From assembly GCA_023386455.1 (NCBI GenBank), contig JAEWJO010000231.1:1-28035 (forward strand): a stretch of 28,035 bases of DNA. Direction: 5' to 3'. Below the pieces are notes generated by a model, which was given only the letters and a program-made list of their open reading frames with translations, was not told the origin of the DNA and did no database searches. Origin of the DNA: Pseudomonadota bacterium. Lineage in GTDB: Bacteria; Myxococcota_A; Polyangia; Haliangiales; Haliangiaceae. This document shows, one piece after another, positions 23,113-28,035 of the stretch. How positions within the stretch are numbered: the stretch's first letter is position 1; each line of letters begins with the position of its first letter. The position numbers and the translations under genes were made by a program.

Positions 23113-23889
23113 TTACGACCGGATCGCGAGGCCGCGGCCTGCGAGGTACGCCTTGGCCTCGCCGATCGTGTGCTGGCCGAAGTGAAAGATCGATGCCGCG
23201 AGCACGGCATCGGCGCCTGCCTCCAGGCCATCGGCGAGATCGGCGAGCTTGCCGACGCCGCCGGACGCGATCACCGGCACGGTCACGCGCGACGACACGG
23301 CGCGGATCAGCTCGACGTCGTAGCCCTGGCCGGTGCCATCGCGATCCATGCTCGTGACGAGCAGCTCGCCCGCGCCGAGGTCGGCACAGCGCCGGCACCA
23401 CTCGAGCGCGTCGAGGCCTTCGGGCGTCCGGCCGCCGTGGCTGAAGACCTCCCAGGTACCGGTGTACGGCGCGCCGGCGGTCCTGTCGCGCCGCTTCGCG
23501 TCGACGGCGACGACGATCGCCTGGTTGCCGAACCGCGCGGCGATGTCGGCGACGAGCTGCGGGTTGCGGATCGCCGCGGTGTTGACCGCGATCTTGTCGG
23601 CGCCGGCGAGGAGTAGGTTCTCGGCGTCCTCGATCGACCGCACGCCGCCACCGACGGTCAGCGGCATGAACACCTGGTCGGCGGTGCGGCGGACGATGTC
23701 GAGGATCGTCGAGCGGCCTTCCGGCGACGCGGAGATGTCGAGGTAGCAGAGCTCGTCGGCGCCCTGCGACTCGTACGCGGCAGCCTGCTCGACGGGATCG
23801 CCGGCATCGCGCAGCTCGAGGAAGTTGATGCCCTTGACGACGCGGCCGTCCTTCACGTCGAGGCACGGGATCAGGCGACGGGCGAGCAT
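23113..23889 (-). CDS. hisF: imidazole glycerol phosphate synthase cyclase subunit HisF
   Basis: The synthase (TIM-barrel) subunit that joins ammonia from HisH to PRFAR, giving imidazole glycerol phosphate and AICAR. The 258-residue product begins MLARRLIPCLDVKDGRVVKG with catalytic D11. The second catalytic Asp is D130 in VVAVDAKR, and the phosphate-binding loops VGGGVRS (79-85) and ASGGVG are intact. The ATG at 23889 shares one base with the hisA stop (TGATG) and has a GGAGG Shine-Dalgarno sequence six bases upstream. It is the last gene of the hisB-H-A-F run. The following 283 bp to hisIE carry repeats and no clear terminator. Confidence 0.97.
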   Translation of the reverse strand: MLARRLIPCLDVKDGRVVKGINFLELRDAGDPVEQAAAYESQGADELCYLDISASPEGRSTILDIVRRTADQVFMPLTVGGGVRSIEDAENLLLAGADKIAVNTAAIRNPQLVADIAARFGNQAIVVAVDAKRRDRTAGAPYTGTWEVFSHGGRTPEGLDALEWCRRCADLGAGELLVTSMDRDGTGQGYDVELIRAVSSRVTVPVIASGGVGKLADLADGLEAGADAVLAASIFHFGQHTIGEAKAYLAGRGLAIRS

Positions 23890-24611
23890 CACGATCCTCC
23901 GTGGGCGACGTGCGCGGCCTCGGCGACGGTGAAGCGCTTGTCGTAGATCGCGCGACCGACGACGACCGCGGCGATGCTCGCTGCGCGGAGGGCGACGAGG
24001 TGGTCGAGGCTGCCGACACCGCCGGACGCGATCACCTCGCAGTCGACACTGCGCGCGAGCTCGGCGGTGACCTCGACGTTGGGGCCGACGTGGAGGCCGT
24101 CGCGCGAGACGTCGGTGTAGAGCAGCGCGGCGGCGCCCCAGGATGCGGCGCGGCGACCGAGCTCGATCGCGGTGACGTCGCCACTGGCGGTCCAGCCGTC
24201 GACGGCGACGACACCATCGCGCGCGTCGACGGCGACGATCACGCGGCCGGGGTGGGCGCGGCACGCGTCCTCGACGAGCGCGGGCGAGCGGACGGCGGCG
24301 GTGCCGAGCACGACGAATGACGCGCCGAGCGCGAGGACGGTGTCGATCGCGGCGCGATCGCGGATGCCGCCGCCGACCTCGACGGGAATCGGCGATGCGG
24401 CGACGATCTTGCGGACGAGGTCGAGCTGCTGCGGCGAGCCGGCGAAGGCGCCGTCGAGATCGACGACGTGGAGGCGATCCGCACCATCGCGTGCAAGCTC
24501 GGCAACGAGCTGCGGTGGATCGTCGTGGAAGACGGTCGCGCGATCGCGCCGGCCTTCCTCGAGGCGGACCGCCTTGCCACCGAGGAGATCGATCGCGGGG
24601 TAGAGCTTCAC
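23889..24611 (-). CDS. hisA: ProFAR isomerase HisA
   Basis: Isomerises ProFAR to PRFAR (Amadori rearrangement) in histidine synthesis. The 240-residue TIM-barrel product begins (V)KLYPAIDLLGGKAVRL with catalytic D8 and has the second Asp D129 in VAVDARDG. The phosphate loops EVGGGIRD (about 78-85) and IASGGVGS are present. The start is the GTG at 24611, overlapping the hisH stop (GTGA). The longer open frame upstream is a shadow. Nothing is missing. Whether it also acts as the tryptophan-pathway isomerase (PriA type) cannot be read from the sequence. Confidence 0.96.
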   Translation of the reverse strand: MKLYPAIDLLGGKAVRLEEGRRDRATVFHDDPPQLVAELARDGADRLHVVDLDGAFAGSPQQLDLVRKIVAASPIPVEVGGGIRDRAAIDTVLALGASFVVLGTAAVRSPALVEDACRAHPGRVIVAVDARDGVVAVDGWTASGDVTAIELGRRAASWGAAALLYTDVSRDGLHVGPNVEVTAELARSVDCEVIASGGVGSLDHLVALRAASIAAVVVGRAIYDKRFTVAEAAHVAHGGS

Positions 24612-25207
24612 GCGGCCTCCACGAACGCACGGAGCATCGCGAGCCCGACGCCCTGGCTCTTCTCGGGGTGGAACTGACAGGCGAGCAGGTTGTTCGACTG
24701 GATCGCGGCGCAAAACGGCTCGCCGTGGTCGGCCTCGAGCGCGGTGATCGACGGGTCGGCGGGGACGACGCGATAGCTGTGAACGAAGTAGACGTAGGCG
24801 CCGTCGGCGAGGCCGGGAACCGGCCTTTTCGCGCGCACGGGGTTCCAGCCCATGTGCGGGATCTTGAGGCGAGGATCGTGCGGGCGCAGGCGCGTGACCT
24901 CGCCGCGGAGGACGCCGAGGCCGGCGCAGTCGCCCTCCTCGCTGTGCTCGAACAGGACCTGCAGGCCGAGGCAGATGCCGAGGTACGGCGTGCCGGCGGC
25001 GATCCGCTCACGGAGGACATCGCCGAGGCCGCGATCGGCGAGGCACTTCATGAACACACCGAACGCGCCCTGGCCGGGAACGACGAGCTTGTCGGCGGTT
25101 CGGACGACGGCCGGATCGCGCGTGACGACGACACTGGCTCCGACGTGCGCCAGCGCGCGCTCGACCGAGCGCAGGTTGCCAGAGCAGACGTCGAGGACCG
25201 CGATCAC
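24608..25207 (-). CDS. hisH: imidazole glycerol phosphate synthase glutaminase subunit HisH
   Basis: A class I glutamine amidotransferase that feeds ammonia to HisF. The 199-residue product has the triad C79 (GICLGLQVLF), H180 and E182 (QFHPEKS), and the oxyanion segment PGQGAFG (44-50). The N-terminus VIAVLDVCSGNLRSVERAL is typical, fixing the GTG at 25207, which overlaps the hisB stop (GTGA). The family's usual Y in the first loop (DYGMGNLRS) is replaced by V-C-S here (DVCSGNLRS). It is the partner of hisF two genes downstream. Confidence 0.96.
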   Translation of the reverse strand: MIAVLDVCSGNLRSVERALAHVGASVVVTRDPAVVRTADKLVVPGQGAFGVFMKCLADRGLGDVLRERIAAGTPYLGICLGLQVLFEHSEEGDCAGLGVLRGEVTRLRPHDPRLKIPHMGWNPVRAKRPVPGLADGAYVYFVHSYRVVPADPSITALEADHGEPFCAAIQSNNLLACQFHPEKSQGVGLAMLRAFVEAA

Positions 25208-25803
25208 TCCGTGAGAGTACCCTTGGTCGACGGAACCGCACCGCCCAGACGAGGGTCGATTCGTGTCGCTGCATCGCAGGCGCGAGCGAATGCCTTGAAG
25301 ATGCATTCGATCACGTGGTGTGCATTTCCGCCGTAATGCAGGTTCACGTGCAGGTTGCACTGAGCCCGGGTCGCAAATGCCGCGAAGAACTCCTTGGCGA
25401 GCTCGCAGTCGAAGTCGCCGATCCACTTGCCCTCGAGACCCTGGACCTTCCACACGAACGCGGGGCGGCCGCAGAAGTCGACGGCGACGGTCGTCATGAC
25501 CTCGTCCATCGGCAGCGTTGCCCAGCCGTACCTCACGATGCCGGCGCGGTCGCCGAGCGCTTGCTCGAACGCGTTGCCGAGCACGAGGCCGATATCCTCG
25601 ACGGTGTGGTGGCCATCGATCTCGATGTCGCCCGCCGCCTTGATGTCGAGATCGAACAGGCCGTGGCGCGCGAACGCGTCGAGCATGTGCGTGAGGAACG
25701 GCACCGGCGTCTGGAGCGAGCGCTTGCCCGTCCCGTCGAGCTCGAGGTCGACGCTGATCTGCGTCTCCTTCGTGTTTCGCTCGAGCCGGATGCGACGTGC
25801 CAC
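25204..25803 (-). CDS. hisB: imidazoleglycerol-phosphate dehydratase HisB
   Basis: Dehydrates imidazole glycerol phosphate to imidazole acetol phosphate, a Mn-dependent step. The 199-residue product is the dehydratase alone, without the histidinol-phosphatase part fused in enterobacteria. It has LERNTKETQISVDLELDGTGK at the N-terminus, the metal motifs DGHHTVEDIGLVLG and GNAHHVIECIFKAFARA, and HMLDAFARHGLFDLD. The start is the GTG at 25803. AAGGAG lies only two bases before it, too close to act as a normal Shine-Dalgarno sequence, and overlaps the probable -10. It heads the hisB-H-A-F unit, divergent from a lipoprotein gene 42 bases away. Confidence 0.96.
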   Translation of the reverse strand: MARRIRLERNTKETQISVDLELDGTGKRSLQTPVPFLTHMLDAFARHGLFDLDIKAAGDIEIDGHHTVEDIGLVLGNAFEQALGDRAGIVRYGWATLPMDEVMTTVAVDFCGRPAFVWKVQGLEGKWIGDFDCELAKEFFAAFATRAQCNLHVNLHYGGNAHHVIECIFKAFARACDAATRIDPRLGGAVPSTKGTLTE

Positions 25804-25808
25804 GACTC

Positions 25809-25837
25809 CTTGTATCAGCCCCCCTCCGATCGTACAA
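25809..25837 (-). promoter_or_regulatory. promoter of the hisBHAF unit
   Basis: On the minus strand TTGTAC (plus 25832-25837), 17 bp, then TACAAG (plus 25809-25814), ending five bases before the GTG at 25803. Both elements are also elements of the opposing lipoprotein promoter. Confidence 0.5.
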
Positions 25838-25838
25838 C
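25810..25838 (+). promoter_or_regulatory. promoter of the 25846 lipoprotein gene
   Basis: TTGTAT (25810-25815), 17 bp, then TACAAC (25833-25838), ending seven bases before the ATG at 25846. It lies over the hisB promoter almost base for base. Confidence 0.5.
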
Positions 25839-25844
25839 GATCGG
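25826..25844. repeat. 19-bp inverted repeat over the divergent promoter
   Basis: CCGATCG-TACAA-CGATCGG, seven-base arms around a five-base centre. The centre is the -10 of the plus-strand promoter and the -35 of the hisB promoter. It is placed like an operator for both genes. GATCG is common in this DNA, so chance is possible. Confidence 0.45.
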
Positions 25845-25845
25845 C

Positions 25846-26979
25846 ATGCGCGGCTACGTCCTTGTTGGGGCTACTCTATTTGCGATTTCCTGCGGTGGCG
25901 GCTCGAAGAAGAAGGAGGTGAAGAAGCCTTCGACCGAGGAGCCGAGCGGGCCCGTCGCGCCGAAGCCTGAGACCGAGGCCGACCGCGAAGCGAAGCGGCT
26001 GGAGCAGGCTCACGCGATCATCCCCGAGGGCAGCAAGTGCCTGCCGACCTCGCTGAAGGAAGAAGGCGCGCCTCGGCTCGAGCTCGCGGCCGCCGGTGCC
26101 GACGCGCTCATCTGCGCCGAGGATCAGGACGAGTCGCGTCTGCTCGGTCCCGTTGGCTGCTGGAAGGTCGACCTCGCGACCGGTGCGCTCGAGTATCGCG
26201 AGCCGCAGATGCTGCCGGGCCGCGGCGTCTCGGTGCTGCTCGACGGTCACTGCGCGCGCGGATACTGCCTACCGGACGACGCGAAGATCTCCGGCAAGGT
26301 CGCCCACATCGCGAAGAACATCGACGGCACGAAGGTCGCCGTCCTCGTCGGTGACGACGTCCATCTCTTCAACGCCGAGAGCAAGGCGCACGAGTCGACG
26401 TTCTCGATCCGCGGCGACAAGGGCGTGACGAACGATCCGACCGCGGTGCACTACGTCGGCGACGCGATCGTCGTCGAGGGCGCCGACCAGGGCCCGCACG
26501 CGCAGGTCTGGGTCTTCAAGAGCGATGGTACGCCGATGGGCCCGGTCACGAGCCTCGGCGGTGGCGACAAGCCGCTCTCGACGTTCAAGGGCTCGGTCTC
26601 GATTCTCGACAAGACGCGCATCGGTGTCAGCTCGCGCGGCATGGAGACGCTGACGACGTTCCAGGTCGACAACGGTGCGCGCGCGAAGCTCGTGCGCAAG
26701 GTCCCCAAGGCGGCGTGCAAGCCAGCCGAGCTCGATGCGTACTGGCTCGACGGCGAGAAGGTCACCGACAAGTGCCGCGCCAGCGTCGACAAGGCGTCGG
26801 GCTACTTGATCGGCGCGACCGCCGTCGCCGGTGCGAAGAACTTCCTCGTCCTGCTCCGCGGCAATCGCCTCGGCGAGCTCGGCGTCCTCGACTCGAAGTC
26901 GCTGGCCGAGAAGAAGGCGATCAAGCTGTCGTGGTGTGACGCCGGTGCCGATGGCGCCGCCGCCAGCGACGGCGAGTAA
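25846..26979 (+). CDS. predicted lipoprotein, possibly a beta-propeller-like protein
   Basis: 377 residues. MRGYVLVGATLFAISC is a short lipoprotein signal (lipobox AISC), followed by GGGSKKKEVKKPSTEEP, a Lys/Glu/Pro-rich spacer. The rest has no motif I recognise. It is rich in short beta-strand patterns such as VAVLVGDDVHLFNAESK, AIVVEGADQGPHAQVWVFKSDG and NFLVLLRGNRLGELGVLD, which hint at a propeller-like fold. Several cysteines (KCLP, LICAE, GCWK, HCARGYCLP) suggest disulphides outside the cytoplasm. The ATG at 25846 is chosen for the lipoprotein signal and promoter spacing. A longer frame runs in from upstream but is a shadow of hisB. It ends directly against the stop of the convergent Hsp70-like gene. 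Role unknown. Confidence 0.75.
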   Translation: MRGYVLVGATLFAISCGGGSKKKEVKKPSTEEPSGPVAPKPETEADREAKRLEQAHAIIPEGSKCLPTSLKEEGAPRLELAAAGADALICAEDQDESRLLGPVGCWKVDLATGALEYREPQMLPGRGVSVLLDGHCARGYCLPDDAKISGKVAHIAKNIDGTKVAVLVGDDVHLFNAESKAHESTFSIRGDKGVTNDPTAVHYVGDAIVVEGADQGPHAQVWVFKSDGTPMGPVTSLGGGDKPLSTFKGSVSILDKTRIGVSSRGMETLTTFQVDNGARAKLVRKVPKAACKPAELDAYWLDGEKVTDKCRASVDKASGYLIGATAVAGAKNFLVLLRGNRLGELGVLDSKSLAEKKAIKLSWCDAGADGAAASDGE

Positions 26980-28035
26980 CTAGCGCCGTAGCGACTGCAC
27001 GCGTTCGCGCGCGCTGTCGACCTCGTGCTGCGGCATCTCGCCGACGAGATCGAGCGACGCGCGCTGCTCCATGCCGGTCTGCGCGTCGCGCGCCTTCACC
27101 TGCAGGATGCCGCTCGCGTCGAGCTGGAACGTCACCTCGATCGAGGTCTCGCCGCGCGGGCGCCGCGGAATGCCCTCGAGCCGGAGGTCGCCGATGACGG
27201 TGTTCTTGTCGAGGCGGCGCGACTCGCCCTGGCAGACGATGATCCGGACGCTGTCCTGATCGTCGCGCGACGTCGTGAACAGCTTGCGGATCTCGGCGGG
27301 CACGCGCGAGTTGCGACGGATCAGCTCCTCGCAGAACCCGGCGACGGTGCCGATTCCCAGGCCGCGCGGCGTTACGTCGAGGACGACCGGCGCAGGCATC
27401 GCCGGTGCGTACGCGGGGTTCGCCTGCGGATACGTCTGCGGCGGCGTATAGGCTGGAGGCTGCGCCGGCGTCTCGTAGAGCGTCGGCGCCTGCGGCGATG
27501 CCGGCATCAGCTCGAAGCCCGGCGTCAGCGGTGCGTGCGCGCCAGGACCGGGCGGCGGCGGTGGCAGCGGCTGCGAGGTCCCGGCGCGCACCGGTGGCGC
27601 TCCGGCCGGCGCGAAGCCCCTCGCCGTCGACGCGGGCGACACGCCGGTATCGCGCTGGGCGCCGAAGCCCCTCGCGGTCGACGCCGGTGAGGTCTCCGGC
27701 TCGAGCTCGAGGTCTCCCTGCTCGGTCGGAATGTTCGAGAACGCCGTCTCGAGCGGGTCGACGATGACGCGCGTCGACTGATCGTGCGGCGACGCGCTCT
27801 GATCGAGCATCATCGTCCGGGCCTGCGGGCTCGCGACGGGCGGCCGCGGCGGCACCGGCGGCTTCACCACGGGCACCGCGCCGGTCTGCGGACGCTGCGG
27901 CGGGATCGAGCCGGTCGAGATCGAGCCGGTCGGGATCGGCGGGCGCTGCGCGGAGATCGGCGGGCGCTGCGCGGCGACGCCGGGCGCGGGAACTCGTCCG
28001 TGAGCTTCTTGCACGGCTTCTTGTCGGTGCCGTTC
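26980..28035 (-). CDS. C-terminal part of an Hsp70-like protein with a long Pro-rich insertion and no lid
   Basis: The frame is open to the right edge, so the N-terminus is missing; 351 residues are visible. Residues 1-215 are a Pro/Ala/Gln-rich, probably disordered arm with SPASTARGF twice. Residues 217-333 match the Hsp70 substrate-binding beta-sandwich: VVLDVTPRGLGIGTVAGFCEELIRR, the interdomain linker and first strands of DnaK, then SVRIIVCQGES, NTVIGDLRLEGIP, and ITFQ-like TFQLDASGILQVKARD. The chain ends about 20 residues later, so the helical lid is absent. By family logic an ATPase domain lies upstream outside the window, with the Pro-rich arm inserted just before the linker that normally couples the two domains. 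This is not a standard DnaK. Confidence 0.8.
   Translation of the reverse strand, partial: ERHRQEAVQEAHGRVPAPGVAAQRPPISAQRPPIPTGSISTGSIPPQRPQTGAVPVVKPPVPPRPPVASPQARTMMLDQSASPHDQSTRVIVDPLETAFSNIPTEQGDLELEPETSPASTARGFGAQRDTGVSPASTARGFAPAGAPPVRAGTSQPLPPPPPGPGAHAPLTPGFELMPASPQAPTLYETPAQPPAYTPPQTYPQANPAYAPAMPAPVVLDVTPRGLGIGTVAGFCEELIRRNSRVPAEIRKLFTTSRDDQDSVRIIVCQGESRRLDKNTVIGDLRLEGIPRRPRGETSIEVTFQLDASGILQVKARDAQTGMEQRASLDLVGEMPQHEVDSARERVQSLRR

Noticed and set aside
22867..23616. Plus-strand frame that reads FEPFEPE repeats through the hisIE-hisF gap
   Set aside because: It runs far into hisF in antisense, lacks an ATG/GTG start with any signal, and uses GAA heavily while the neighbours prefer GAG. 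Treated as non-coding repeat DNA.
25204..25845. N-terminal extension of the 25846 lipoprotein through the hisB region
   Set aside because: The frame is open, but the extension is antisense to hisB, and the lipoprotein signal with promoter spacing fixes the ATG at 25846.
25804..25845. Histidine attenuator or T-box upstream of hisB
   Set aside because: The gap is only 42 bp, with no leader peptide rich in His codons and no T-box bulge sequence.

Overview
The window is a compact, high-GC bacterial chromosome segment with 28 protein-coding genes, two of them cut by the window edges. I see no rRNA, tRNA, insertion sequence, phage gene or CRISPR array. The style points to a Myxococcota (myxobacterium-like) genome. 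It has strong G/C third positions, many short-signal lipoproteins with Cys-rich and 'DA/PDA' linkers, TM proteins with Pro/Ala-rich arms and TPR tails, an FHA scaffold, dynamin-like GTPases, and an Hsp70-like protein with a Pro-rich insertion. This is an inference from gene content. No marker gene for a named genus is visible.

Layout. 2-3638 (+): an operon-like run of a TM/TPR protein (5' end outside), tsaD, rsmA and mutM, covering tRNA modification, rRNA modification and DNA repair, with 4-base overlaps. 3709-5694 (+): an ECF sigma factor, an overlapping one-TM protein that is probably its partner, and a small lipoprotein. 5696-10259 (-): a TPR-dynamin GTPase, RNase HII and a Kelch lipoprotein, in transcription order. 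10312-11921 (+): two paralogous Cys-rich lipoproteins. 11931-15600 (-): a flippase-like membrane protein, an M48 metallopeptidase and a second dynamin-like GTPase. 15640-16011 (+): a stand-alone receiver. 16020-18323 (-): an FHA-TM scaffold. 18396-19522 (+): an FAH-family enzyme and folK. 19512-22829 (-): hisIE, dinG, plsY. 22830-23112: a non-coding gap with 39-bp repeats built on TTCGAA palindromes. 23113-25803 (-): hisB-hisH-hisA-hisF. 25846-26979 (+): a lipoprotein. 26980-28035 (-): the C-terminal part of an Hsp70-like protein.

How the genes work together. HisB, HisH, HisA, HisF and HisIE cover the middle of histidine biosynthesis; hisG, hisD and hisC are not in the window. TsaD, RsmA, MutM, RNase HII, DinG, FolK and PlsY are household enzymes. 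The more unusual part is 7.4-15.6 kb, where two related dynamin-like GTPases flank two surface-type lipoproteins and one GTPase shares an operon with a membrane flippase-like protein and an M48 protease. This suggests envelope or membrane remodelling, but that is only inference from context.

The strongest window-wide signal is in the starts. Almost every gene that heads a transcription unit has a TAnnnT-like -10 hexamer ending 5-8 bases before its start codon, often with a TTGACA-like -35 at 17-18 bp. This would make these mRNAs leaderless. Downstream genes mostly overlap the previous stop (ATGA/GTGA). At 25803-25846 two such promoters appear to be interleaved so that the -10 of one is the -35 of the other. 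All five convergent gene pairs abut or overlap, and I see no convincing intrinsic terminator anywhere.
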